Shown here: positions 16,983-24,315 of the stretch, in pieces
How positions within the stretch are numbered: position 1 is the first letter of the stretch
Layout of the letters: each line of letters starts with the position of its first letter
Assembly: GCA_009839745.1 (NCBI GenBank)
Contig: VXPE01000006.1
Span: 1 to 51,080, forward strand
DNA length: 51,080 nt
DNA from: Candidatus Poribacteria bacterium
GTDB lineage: Bacteria > Poribacteria > WGA-4E > WGA-3G
Reading direction: 5' to 3'
The notes under the pieces: model-generated
Databases searched by the model: none
Seen by the model: the letters and a program-made list of their open reading frames with translations, nothing else
Told to the model about the DNA's origin: nothing
Position numbers and translations under genes: made by a program

Positions 16983-17031
16983 ACGTTTTGATGTATAATA
17001 ACAGCATTACTTCCTTAGGAGGAACGGAAAA

Positions 17032-17895
17032 ATGCTCACACATGAACAGCGTGATTTTTACGACGAGAAGGGTTACCTGGGTGTTGAAGCAGTGTTAACA
17101 GCAGAAGAGGTCGCGGATCTCCAACGCGTCACCGATGAATTCGTCGAAAAATCGAGAGAGGTTACCGAACATACCGACATCTTCGACCTGGAACCCGGAC
17201 ATACACAGGCGAACCCGCGTGTGCGGCGTATCAAAAATCCGGGGGTACACCACGTCGTTTACGATTACGCCTTACGGCACCCCAAGATTTTGGATATCGT
17301 AGAGCAACTCATCGGACCGGGGGTGCGGTATAATGGACATAAATTGAACATGAAGTATCCGGAGTTTGGAAGTCCGGTTGAATGGCATCAGGATTGGGCG
17401 TTCTACCCACACACCAACGACGATCTGCTCGCAGTCGGGGTCGTGATTGACGATATGACTGTAGAGAACGGCGCATTGATGATACTTCCCGGCTCCCACA
17501 AGGGACCGACGTTAGACCATCACCAGGACGGTGCCTTTATTGGTGCGGTTACTGACCCCGATTTCACACCGGAAGGTGCTGAACCTGTTGAGTTGAAGGC
17601 GGGTGGCATCACGATCCATCACGTTCGGGCACTGCACGGCTCTGCCCCGAATACTTCAGACAAACCGCGTCGCTTGATGCTTGCCCAATACTGTGCTGTA
17701 GATGCGTGGCCCCTGAAGGGCATTCCGGATTGGGAGACTTTCAATGACACGATTATCCGTGGCGAGCCGACGAATCAGCCACGTATGGTCGCTGCACCTG
17801 TGCGTATGCCGGAACCCTACGCAGAATTGAAAGGCTCCATCTACGAGGTGCAGTCCCTGCTTGATGATCCGCTTTATGCTAACAAGGGACAGTAG
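17032..17895 (+). CDS. Phytanoyl-CoA dioxygenase family protein 1
   Basis: A 287-residue non-heme Fe(II)/2-oxoglutarate oxygenase of the PhyH family. It opens with LTHEQRDFYDEKGYLGVEAV, the usual start. The iron facial triad is visible as VEWHQDWAF (His-x-Asp) and the distal His in ITIHHVRALHGSAPNTSD, followed by PRRLMLAQYC with the Arg expected to hold 2-oxoglutarate. GALMILPGSHKGP is a family motif. TTAGGAGGAAC lies before the ATG. The gene is monocistronic, with a strong hairpin after it. It hydroxylates an unknown substrate; PhyH paralogues are numerous in Poribacteria-like genomes, and a second one lies at 20883. Confidence 0.92.
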   Translation: MLTHEQRDFYDEKGYLGVEAVLTAEEVADLQRVTDEFVEKSREVTEHTDIFDLEPGHTQANPRVRRIKNPGVHHVVYDYALRHPKILDIVEQLIGPGVRYNGHKLNMKYPEFGSPVEWHQDWAFYPHTNDDLLAVGVVIDDMTVENGALMILPGSHKGPTLDHHQDGAFIGAVTDPDFTPEGAEPVELKAGGITIHHVRALHGSAPNTSDKPRRLMLAQYCAVDAWPLKGIPDWETFNDTIIRGEPTNQPRMVAAPVRMPEPYAELKGSIYEVQSLLDDPLYANKGQ

Positions 17896-17929
17896 TTGAG
17901 ACATCGGATAATTTCTGGACAAAATAGAA

Positions 17930-17955
17930 AATGCGAGGTTTTTACACCTCGCATT
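17930..17955 (+). terminator. Hairpin after PhyH gene 1
   Basis: AATGCGAGGT pairs perfectly with ACCTCGCATT around a 6-base loop, 35 bases after the PhyH stop. No long T-run follows, so it may act as a factor-dependent terminator or stabilise the 3' end. Confidence 0.6.
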
Positions 17956-17965
17956 GGAATATAAT

Positions 17966-18055
17966 AGGACTTACGCACTTCCTCGGTAGGTGCGGTTTCC
18001 CAACCGCACAGATTGCATTATTATTGATCGAATTCTCTGGTTTCGCGTAAGTCCT
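17966..18055. mobile_element. MITE-like element with AGGACTTACGC ends
   Basis: AGGACTTACGC (17966-17976) and GCGTAAGTCCT (18045-18055) are perfect terminal inverted repeats. Inside, GTAG is followed by GTGCGGTT-tccc-AACCGCAC, an 8-bp hairpin. It is 90 bases long with no coding capacity. I recall similar ends from small elements of cyanobacteria and other environmental genomes, but I could not check this. Confidence 0.65.
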
Positions 18056-18103
18056 GTATAATTTACTTTTTGCTGACGAGGTAAAGGGTGTGTCAACTAA
18101 AGT

Positions 18104-18445
18104 TTAGTTAGCAACTTGCGCGCTGAAACCTACATCTGTAACCGCTTTCACGAGCGCGTCTTTCTCAACCTTGTCCTTCTCAATTTTCACCACAGCTTTA
18201 TTTTCTTCCATAGAAACACTGACGACCTCAGTCACACCGGTAAGTTTTGTGAGTGCATCCTGCACTTTGCTGGTACACGCGCCTCATGTCATACCGGTCA
18301 CAGCCAGCGTTACTTCTTCAATGGCTGGTGCTGCTGTTTGGGTTGGTGCCTCTTCTGCTTCTTTCTTTGCTGTGTCTGCACACGCAACCACAAATAACAG
18401 TGCTGCGAAACAGACAAATAGCATACTCACATTTAACTGACGCAT
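18104..18445 (-). CDS. Selenocysteine-containing HMA-domain lipoprotein 1
   Basis: A 113-residue protein when TGA 18284-18286 is read as selenocysteine (residue 54). Residues 1-22 are a lipoprotein signal (VVAC, lipid Cys22), followed by a short Ala/Glu/Thr linker. The HMA domain starts at VTLAVTGMT-Sec-GACTSKV, where copper and mercury carriers have GMTCxxC. It continues with LTGVTEVVSVSMEENKAVVK and LVKAVTDVGFSAQV, the complete beta-alpha-beta-beta-alpha-beta order. Homology runs unbroken across the TGA, and a GG-loop hairpin lies 18 bases after it. The role is probably metal or metalloid binding, or redox, outside the cytoplasm. AAGGGGAT before the ATG supports this start. A close paralogue lies directly upstream. 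Confidence 0.85.
18253..18265 (-). promoter_or_regulatory. Candidate bacterial SECIS hairpin 1
   Basis: On the coding strand GTGCA-GGA-TGCAC forms a perfect 5-bp stem starting 19 bases after the TGA. The apical GG and the UGCAGG..UGCA context closely resemble the E. coli fdhF SECIS apical loop that SelB binds. The paralogue has the same 13 bases at the same distance. Confidence 0.75.
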
Positions 18446-18464
18446 ACGTTTAATCCCCTTATGT

Positions 18465-18489
18465 GTAGGGACGATCTCTCGATCGCGCC
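18465..18489 (+). repeat. GTAG-footed REP-like hairpin, imperfect
   Basis: GTAG followed by a CGATC-tct-CGATCG-type palindrome. It lies just upstream (on the minus strand) of the first HMA gene start. Confidence 0.35.
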
Positions 18490-18575
18490 TCTTCAACTTC
18501 AATGCTGATGGTTGAAACTTTATCCAATTAAGGCTGCAAGAGAAATAGGGTTTGCAACCTGCTTATATAGAGAAA

Positions 18576-18593
18576 GGGTGGGGAACCCCACCC
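18576..18593 (-). terminator. Terminator after HMA gene 2
   Basis: GGGTGGGG-AA-CCCCACCC is a perfect 8-bp stem. On the minus strand it is followed by TTTCTCTATATA, and it lies 16 bases after the stop of HMA gene 2. Confidence 0.7.
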
Positions 18594-18608
18594 TCCTCCG
18601 ATTTAGCC

Positions 18609-18998
18609 TTATTGAGCGACTTCGGCACTGAAGCCGGCGCCTTGAACTGCAGAAGTGAGATCGGCAGCCTGCACTTTACCTTTCTCAACCTTCACAACAG
18701 CCGTGTTATCCGTTGAAGAAACGCTTACGACTTCAGAAACACCGGTGACTTTACTGAGTGCATCCTGCACCTTACTGGTACACGCGCCTCACGTCATCCC
18801 TGTAACGTTCAGTGTAACTTCTTCAACGGCGGCTTCCATCATGTCGCCATCCGTCTTCATGTCGTCGGATTCCATTTCAGTGCTTTCCATAGCAGCTGTA
18901 GTGGTTTCAGGCATCTCTGCTTCCTTGCTAATCAGACCACAGCCTACCATGAATACGAAAGCAATAAGACAAATAAGCGATAATCTTACGATATGCAT
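18609..18998 (-). CDS. Selenocysteine-containing HMA-domain lipoprotein 2
   Basis: A 129-residue protein with TGA 18789-18791 read as Sec70. The lipobox FMVGC gives lipid Cys20. A Met/Asp/Glu-rich linker (MESTEMESDDMKTDGDMME) could itself bind metal and is longer than in the paralogue. The HMA domain has VTLNVTGMT-Sec-GACTSKV, LSKVTGVSEVVSVS and LTSAVQGAGFSAEV. The nucleotide stretch around the Sec codon is nearly identical to HMA gene 1 while the rest has diverged, as expected if Sec insertion constrains it. AAGGAGG precedes the ATG and a good promoter lies at 19028-19056. The two genes are a tandem duplication, separated by a terminator and a REP-like hairpin. Confidence 0.85.
18758..18770 (-). 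promoter_or_regulatory. Candidate bacterial SECIS hairpin 2
   Basis: Coding-strand GTGCA-GGA-TGCAC, identical in sequence and distance from the TGA to the hairpin at 18253-18265. Confidence 0.75.
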
Positions 18999-19027
18999 GG
19001 TTAACCTCCTTGAATTACTTAAGTGTT

Positions 19028-19056
19028 ATTCTAACACATATTAATTTTTTAGACAA
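19028..19056 (-). promoter_or_regulatory. Sigma70-type promoter of HMA gene 2
   Basis: On the minus strand TTGTCT (19056-19051), a 17-base spacer and TAGAAT (19033-19028) lie 29 bases before the start codon. Confidence 0.6.
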
Positions 19057-19161
19057 GATTTTTTTCAAATTAATACAAATCTGTCCAAATTGCACACCAA
19101 ATGCCCCAATATTTATCGTCGACGATAACCCATTTTTTGGGTTTTTCCTTTCGCCATTGGG

Positions 19162-19905
19162 TTACCTCCGGTGGACGTCTAAAAACGTAAAGACCTTCTG
19201 AATCCGTTGTAATTGCTTCTGAAACGCAGCAGCCCGCTCAAAGTGGAGAGTCTCCGATGCGCTATCCCGTTTTGCAACCAGACGTGTTTGCACTTTTTCA
19301 TACTCCCCATCCAGCAAATCAACGATGTCTGTAATCATTTCTCCGTAGCGTTCGCGCGTAATGAGTGCCGCACAAGGGGCGTCGCACCGTTTCAGATCGT
19401 ACTGAAAACAGGCACGAAATCCCAGTATCGGTGTAATTTCACCTTCGCATGTCCGAACCGGAAAGATCCGCTGTAAAACGTCAATCGCTTCATCTGTCCA
19501 TCGCCGACTCGACAACGGACCGAAATATCGCGCACCATCCGGTTGGGTCTCGGACACTCTTTCAAGGCGCGGAAATGCCTCGCCGACATCTATCCGAATA
19601 TACCAAGAGGCACGTCCGAATTTCATAGCCGTATTATAGGAGGGTTGATATTCTTGGATGAGTCGCGATTCTAAGAAGAGTGCTTCCTGCTCCGAACGAC
19701 AAATCTGATATCGAACGTCTGTCGTCCATCGGATAAGCCGTTTAATTTTGTTTGGACGTTTTTTGACCTTATGGAGATAGGAACGGACACGCTTCCGTAG
19801 ACATTTCGCCTTGCCGATATAGAGGATTTTCCCGGAAGCCCCGCGAAAAAAATAAACGCCGGGGTCCAAAGGGGCATCGGCTACCATTTCTTGCGTTAGC
19901 ATCAT
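19162..19905 (-). CDS. Short UvrC-like (GIY-YIG plus UVR) nuclease
   Basis: A 247-residue protein matching only the N-terminal half of excinuclease UvrC. The GIY-YIG domain spans about residues 12-95 (DPGVYFF, ILYIGKAKCLRKRVRSYL, EALFLESRLIQEYQPSYN). A Cys-rich middle follows (RACFQYDLKRCDAPCAALI), then a UVR motif (SASETLHFERAAAFQKQLQRIQK) for UvrB contact. The RNase H-like 5'-incision domain and helix-hairpin-helix of full UvrC (about 600 residues) are absent. This is the architecture of Cho, which makes only the 3' incision in nucleotide excision repair, and the frame ends cleanly. It lies alone between HMA gene 2 and a LamG gene. Confidence 0.82.
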   Translation of the reverse strand: MMLTQEMVADAPLDPGVYFFRGASGKILYIGKAKCLRKRVRSYLHKVKKRPNKIKRLIRWTTDVRYQICRSEQEALFLESRLIQEYQPSYNTAMKFGRASWYIRIDVGEAFPRLERVSETQPDGARYFGPLSSRRWTDEAIDVLQRIFPVRTCEGEITPILGFRACFQYDLKRCDAPCAALITRERYGEMITDIVDLLDGEYEKVQTRLVAKRDSASETLHFERAAAFQKQLQRIQKVFTFLDVHRR

Positions 19906-19984
19906 TCAATTCACAGTGTAATACTTGCTGTTACACTCTACCATATTTTCCAAAATTATTCAAGCGGCAGGTGTATGTAGATCC

Positions 19985-20013
19985 TTGACACATTTTTCCC
20001 TTTCTGTTAAACT
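19985..20013 (+). promoter_or_regulatory. Sigma70-type promoter of LamG gene 2
   Basis: TTGACA (19985-19990), a 17-base spacer and TAAACT (20008-20013), 20 bases before the ATG. An AGTGTAA/TTACACT hairpin lies just upstream at 19915-19937. Confidence 0.6.
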
Positions 20014-20033
20014 CGTGTATCAGGGGAAAAAAA

Positions 20034-20777
20034 ATGAAACAAATATATTGGCTTGTTATCATTGGGATCTTGTGTGTAGGAGTAAATCCGCTTTCAGCAG
20101 AGTTGTTGGACGATGCAGTCGGTATCTGGCTTTTTGACGAAGGCAAAGGTGGTGTCGCAGCGGATACATCAGGCAACGGGAACGACGGCGCAATTACCGG
20201 TGCGAAGTGGGCAGAGGGTAAATTTGGTGACGCGTTAGAATTTGAACCACCGCAGGTTGTAACCGTTGAAGCCTCTGATAGTCTCAATTTCAAGAACCAG
20301 ATGACGATCGCAACGTGGGTCTATATGAATAAAGGGGTCTCGGATACCGCTATCCGGAGGAACGGTTCCTATCTATTGGAAGTTCAGTCCGGAGGTGAAA
20401 GGGTACCAGGTGGTTATGTCTTCGGCATTTGGTCGGGCGGTGGGTTTACTGGGGGTGTTTGGGGAAAAACCGTCGTTGAACCCGAAAAATGGTATCACAT
20501 TGTTGGGCTCTACGACGGCAGTGAAATGAAGCTTTATGTAAATGGCACGCTTGAATCTGCCGTTAAACAGGGCGGTGATGTAGACCAGGCAGGTGAACTG
20601 TTGTTCGGCACCTTTGGCGGTGAAAAGTTTATCGGCAGATTGGACGAGGTCGTCTTCTTTAACCGCGGTATCACGGAAGCTGAGATTACCGAGTTGATGA
20701 AGGGTGTGGAAGCCGTCCTGCCTGTCTCTCCAAACGGTCTGTTGACAACCACTTGGGGACGGCTCAAGGATCGCTGA
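20034..20777 (+). CDS. Secreted LamG domain protein 2
   Basis: A 247-residue exported protein. The signal peptide covers about residues 1-22 (KQIYWLVIIGILCVGVNP, cut near LSA). The LamG domain begins AVGIWLFDEGKGGVAADTSG, and has WYHIVGLYDGSEMKLYVNGT and GRLDEVVFFNRGITEAEI. The tail is VLPVSPNGLLTTTWGRLKDR. This tail matches the TolB-like proteins (ALPVSPQ..LLTT.WG) more closely than the other LamG proteins do, so it bridges the two groups. CAGGGG lies before the ATG. It heads a run of genes on the plus strand leading into the PhyH-selenoprotein operon. Confidence 0.85.
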   Translation: MKQIYWLVIIGILCVGVNPLSAELLDDAVGIWLFDEGKGGVAADTSGNGNDGAITGAKWAEGKFGDALEFEPPQVVTVEASDSLNFKNQMTIATWVYMNKGVSDTAIRRNGSYLLEVQSGGERVPGGYVFGIWSGGGFTGGVWGKTVVEPEKWYHIVGLYDGSEMKLYVNGTLESAVKQGGDVDQAGELLFGTFGGEKFIGRLDEVVFFNRGITEAEITELMKGVEAVLPVSPNGLLTTTWGRLKDR

Positions 20778-20882
20778 AATCGTTGACAGACGTGCCTGCA
20801 AGTGTTATCGTATATGAAATGGCAAATTATAGGCGGGCATCTCGAACACATCCGTCCCTTACAACTGGAGAAAAATATTGCA

Positions 20883-21740
20883 ATGACACGATGGCAACCA
20901 AACGCTGACCAAAAAACGCAATATGAGAACGAAGGCTACTTTATCCTTCGTAATGTTATCTCGGAAGACTTGGCAGCACAACTCCGCGGTGTCATTCGTA
21001 ACGTTCTTATGCTACCCAACGCCGGCGAGTTCGCCGATTACGATCCGATGGATCCGATGGAGGACTCACCGCAAGGACGTATCGCACGCTTTCGGAAACT
21101 CGCTAACTTCTGTATCGAATCTCCGCTGATATGGCACAACATCCACGCCGGTTCGGCAGTGCTCAACATCGCACGCTATTTTCTCGGTGACGATATCATC
21201 ATGAAGTATAATAGTTGCTTCCTCAAACCCGCGCGGACCGGTGCCGCAACGCCGTGGCACCAAGACAACGGACTCTGGCGCGACGGTGAAACGAAGCCTT
21301 TCAACTTCTGGATACCCCTTGAGCCCGCAACTCGGGAAAATGGATGCATGCAGTTTATCCCCGGTAGCCACAAAACCGAGATCGTCGAACACGTCTTGTA
21401 TCCCGATAGCATACACGGTGAACTCCCACGCGAAACCGTTCAGGAGATGATCGAAAAGCGCGGTATACATCATATTGAATTGGATACCGGAGATGCCGTC
21501 ATTTGGCACAGTAGTATGTGGCACTATAGTCCGCCGAACAAGAGCGAAAAGAGCCGTATTGCTGTCGCAGGGGTCTATACAAATCCAGAAATCGCCAAGG
21601 CGCGCAAACGCTCTTGGCATAATTACCGATGGGTGATGAAGAACGGTGGAGTCTGCACCCAATTCCCGCCGGAAATTGTCCCGGCGGAAAATGAACCCTT
21701 TGAACAACCGAAACCGTTCCCACCTGCTAAGGACGACTAA
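20883..21740 (+). CDS. Phytanoyl-CoA dioxygenase family protein 2
   Basis: A 285-residue Fe(II)/2-oxoglutarate oxygenase. The iron ligands appear in TPWHQDNGLWRD (His-x-Asp) and VIWHSSMWHYSPPNKS (distal His); SRIAVAGVYT carries the likely 2-oxoglutarate Arg. GCMQFIPGSHK is the family loop. The start at 20883 is chosen because CTGGAG lies upstream and MTRWQPNADQKTQYENEGYF is the typical N-terminus; a longer frame from 20802 has no homology. The stop lies 4 bases before the selenoprotein gene, so the two are probably co-transcribed. The substrate is unknown, and the protein is only distantly like the PhyH protein at 17032. Confidence 0.9.
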   Translation: MTRWQPNADQKTQYENEGYFILRNVISEDLAAQLRGVIRNVLMLPNAGEFADYDPMDPMEDSPQGRIARFRKLANFCIESPLIWHNIHAGSAVLNIARYFLGDDIIMKYNSCFLKPARTGAATPWHQDNGLWRDGETKPFNFWIPLEPATRENGCMQFIPGSHKTEIVEHVLYPDSIHGELPRETVQEMIEKRGIHHIELDTGDAVIWHSSMWHYSPPNKSEKSRIAVAGVYTNPEIAKARKRSWHNYRWVMKNGGVCTQFPPEIVPAENEPFEQPKPFPPAKDD

Positions 21741-21744
21741 CATA

Positions 21745-22365
21745 ATGGCATCAAAGAAACCGAATATTGTCGGCTACCTATCCGATTTAGTGCCTTTCTC
21801 AGTGCTGTGTGCTGTCATTATTTTTTTATCCTTTGCTTGTGGCGATGCAGAACGAACGACCCACATTACAACAGCACCGGAAGATGCCGCTGAAAAACTC
21901 CCTATGGGTGAAGGATTAGATCTCGGAGCACTTGCCCCCGAATTCTCACTGCCAGATGGTGATGGCGAATTCCATAGTCTTTCGGAATATCGCGGACAGA
22001 AACTGGTTATTCTTTTCTACCGCACGGGGACATGAGGCGATTGTCGAACGCAACTCGGTGAGTTGCAGAAGGGTTATGAAGACATTCAAGCCGAAGGGGC
22101 CGAGCTCATCGCTATCAGTGCCGATCCGATAACGACTGTTAATTCAACGCAGCAGACGCTTCAAATCACCTATCTATTGCTTTCGGATGAAAAAACGAAG
22201 ACAATAGAGGCTTATAATGTCGTTGACCCGACTGAAATCGAGGTAGCACGTCCAGCGGTCTATATTGTTAATCAAGATGGGAACATCGCGTGGAAATATC
22301 TTGATGCGAAGAGTGGTAAACGCATCGGGACTGAACCCATACTTGCACAACTAAAGAAATTTTAG
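21745..22365 (+). CDS. Selenocysteine-containing peroxiredoxin-like (AhpC/TSA) lipoprotein
   Basis: A 206-residue protein when TGA 22033-22035 is read as Sec97. It has an N-terminal membrane or lipoprotein signal (VLCAVIIFLSFAC, possible lipid Cys32). The thioredoxin-fold domain starts at LGALAPEFSLPDGDGEFHSL and reads KLVILFYRTGT-Sec-GDCRTQL. The active site is thus Sec-x-x-Cys where relatives have CxxC. Normal AhpC/TSA strands follow: AELIAISADPITTVNS, YLLLSDEKTKTIEAYNVVD, RPAVYIVNQDGNIAWKY. A 7-bp GG-loop hairpin lies 14 bases after the TGA. It is a predicted extracytoplasmic thiol/selenol peroxidase or reductase. It is tightly packed between the PhyH and isomerase genes; without Sec it would be cut to 96 residues. 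Confidence 0.87.
22050..22066 (+). promoter_or_regulatory. Candidate bacterial SECIS hairpin 3
   Basis: GCAACTC-GGT-GAGTTGC is a perfect 7-bp stem with a GG-containing loop, starting 15 bases after the TGA of the peroxiredoxin-like gene. Its stem sequence is unrelated to the HMA hairpins, but spacing and loop agree. Confidence 0.75.
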
Positions 22366-22380
22366 GAGGCGTTTTTTGAA

Positions 22381-23193
22381 ATGATTGATGTTTGCTATTT
22401 TGCTGATGAAGTCTCTAAAACCGATTTTGAGGAAGCCATTAAACTCGGTGTCGAAGCCGGTGCAAATACCGTCGAAATCCGAGGCGGTGTTTGGGGAAAA
22501 CACGTGACCGAGATTGACGAGGACGATGTCAAACGTGTTCAGGATGTACTCAGCAATTATAATGTCCGTGTTGCGAGTGTCGGGTCGCCCTTCGGTAAAT
22601 GCTCGATTGACGATCCACAGGAGTACGAACAGCATCGACAACACTTTGATCGGATGGTGACGTTGGCACACGCATTTGATACCCAAGTCATTCGAGGATT
22701 TACATTTTGGAATCCCAATCGTGGGACCAAAGGCGCGCCGCGCCCGGATATTAACGACTATATGGAACGTATCGTCGAGAAACTTTCGCGCGTTGTTCCG
22801 GTTGCAGAGAGCGCGGACGTTACGCTCTGTTTTGAGAACGAAAGTGCGTGTCTCGCCGGAACTTGCGAAGAGACGCGTGCCGTCATCAATGCCCTCGGAA
22901 ATAGTCCCGCCCTCACCTCGTGCTGGGATGTCAACAACGGACTGCACTGCGGAGAGAATCCCTTGCCGGATGGGTACGCCCATATTAAAGGATTGGTGCG
23001 GCATCTCCATGTGAAACCGAACAGTGAGAAAAACCTTGATCCGATTGGCGACACAGGATTGCGCTATGAACAGGTGTTGGAGACGCTCATCGCTGACGGA
23101 TTCACTGGTGCAGCAAGCATTGAACATTGGGGACAACCGGAAGATATGTTGAAGGGCGTGCGGCAACTGCGTGCCTTGGTTGATACTATGTAA
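22381..23193 (+). CDS. Sugar phosphate isomerase/epimerase family protein
   Basis: A 270-residue TIM-barrel protein of the AP endonuclease 2/xylose isomerase-like family (Pfam AP_endonuc_2). Metal-site residues appear as NTVEIRGG, VTLCFENESACLAG (Glu), LTSCWDVNNGLHCGE (Asp-x-Asn), VRHLHVKP (His) and FTGAASIEHWG (Glu near the end). The set is complete, so it should bind a divalent metal and isomerise or dehydrate a sugar derivative in the cytoplasm. TTAGGAGGCG precedes the ATG, 15 bases after the peroxiredoxin-like stop, in the same operon as the PhyH gene and the SGNH hydrolase. The substrate is unknown. Confidence 0.88.
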   Translation: MIDVCYFADEVSKTDFEEAIKLGVEAGANTVEIRGGVWGKHVTEIDEDDVKRVQDVLSNYNVRVASVGSPFGKCSIDDPQEYEQHRQHFDRMVTLAHAFDTQVIRGFTFWNPNRGTKGAPRPDINDYMERIVEKLSRVVPVAESADVTLCFENESACLAGTCEETRAVINALGNSPALTSCWDVNNGLHCGENPLPDGYAHIKGLVRHLHVKPNSEKNLDPIGDTGLRYEQVLETLIADGFTGAASIEHWGQPEDMLKGVRQLRALVDTM

Positions 23194-23217
23194 CTGTTTA
23201 TCGCAAAGGGGAACACG

Positions 23218-24204
23218 ATGCAATTGAAGCCGGATACGCCGCAGTTAACTTGGCAGGGAGCTGTCTCTCTACAAAAAACCGAAAATTGGGTGATGCCGTG
23301 GCGCACGCCGCACCCGATGCATGTCCTATTTCCAGAGCCGTTATTGGAACGCTCGGCAATGCCTGCAGGCGTTCGTGTCAGTTTTCGGAGCAATACGACG
23401 CGGGTTTCAGGCAATATCGTGCCACAGAATGAAAGCGGGATACTCGATCTCTGCTGTGATGGTGAAGTCGTCGCCTCGCTTGACTTGACCGAAAAAGATA
23501 ACTTCGCTTTTGAGGGGTTGTCCGGTGAGGAAAAATTGATTGAATTGTGGCTGCCGCAATTCGGACAGTTTCAACTCCGCAACTTGGGGATAGATGATGG
23601 GGCAACGCTGCGTCCCTTTGCCGATGCTCGACCCCGATGGGTGACGTATGGGAGTTCTATCACGCAATGCCGGACAGCGGCATCGGCGACTCAGACATGG
23701 CCCGCGATTGTCGCACGTCAGCATGGACTAAATTTAACCTGTCTCGGTTACGGTGGACAGTGTCATCTTGATGCCATGGTGGCACGGATGATCCGAGATA
23801 TGCCTGCCGATTATATCTCAATGTGTCTCGGTATTAACATCCAAGGCGCATCCAGTTTGGGACCGCGGACGTTTCGTCCCGCAATTATCGGGGCAGTCCA
23901 GATTGTCCGTGAAAAACATCCAGATATCCCACTCGTGCTGATGTCCCCTATCTATTCCCCGCCGAGGGAGGAGACGCCAAACACCGTAGGGTTTCATCTC
24001 AAGGGGATGCGTGAAGAAGTGCAAGCCGCTGCTGAGGCTCTGCAATCACAGGGCGATCGGAATATCTATTACGTTGATGGATTGCGTGTGTTTGGAGCAG
24101 ATTACGAACATCTGCTCCCTGATGCCCTACATCCAGATGCCGAGGGCTACCGAGTTATGGGCAAGAATTTCAGAACTGAAGTTGCCGAGAAATTTTTCGT
24201 ATAA
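23218..24204 (+). CDS. SGNH/GDSL hydrolase family protein
   Basis: A 328-residue esterase-like protein. The N-terminal 130 residues form a beta-rich domain (GVRVSFRSNTTRVSG, LPQFGQFQLRNLGID), as in SGNH hydrolases with an added jelly roll. The catalytic part starts WVTYGSSITQC, with the nucleophile near Ser147. LGYGGQCHLD gives the block II Gly, CLGIN the block III Asn, and DALHPDAEGY the Asp and His of block V. No signal peptide is seen, so it is probably cytoplasmic. It may deacylate a carbohydrate, which would fit the neighbouring sugar isomerase. It is the last gene of the PhyH operon, 24 bases after the isomerase and followed by a hairpin. Confidence 0.85.
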   Translation: MQLKPDTPQLTWQGAVSLQKTENWVMPWRTPHPMHVLFPEPLLERSAMPAGVRVSFRSNTTRVSGNIVPQNESGILDLCCDGEVVASLDLTEKDNFAFEGLSGEEKLIELWLPQFGQFQLRNLGIDDGATLRPFADARPRWVTYGSSITQCRTAASATQTWPAIVARQHGLNLTCLGYGGQCHLDAMVARMIRDMPADYISMCLGINIQGASSLGPRTFRPAIIGAVQIVREKHPDIPLVLMSPIYSPPREETPNTVGFHLKGMREEVQAAAEALQSQGDRNIYYVDGLRVFGADYEHLLPDALHPDAEGYRVMGKNFRTEVAEKFFV

Positions 24205-24213
24205 ATAAAGAAG

Positions 24214-24233
24214 GGCGGGAAATTGTTCCCGCC
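24214..24233 (+). terminator. Hairpin after the SGNH gene
   Basis: GGCGGGAA-attg-TTCCCGCC is a perfect 8-bp stem 10 bases after the stop. No T-run follows. It lies between convergent genes and could act on both. Confidence 0.6.
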
Positions 24234-24315
24234 ACATTCTCAAGGTGTTCATCGACAACGCAATTCACAGACTTTTGCGCTATTCCTATCTTTATTGTTA
24301 AAAAGGGATTGCCAT

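Noticed and set aside
19162-19905. UvrC-like gene as a broken full-length uvrC
   Set aside because: The frame ends cleanly after the UVR motif and no residue of the C-terminal nuclease or helix-hairpin-helix domains is found in the 160 bases beyond; the length fits Cho-type proteins.
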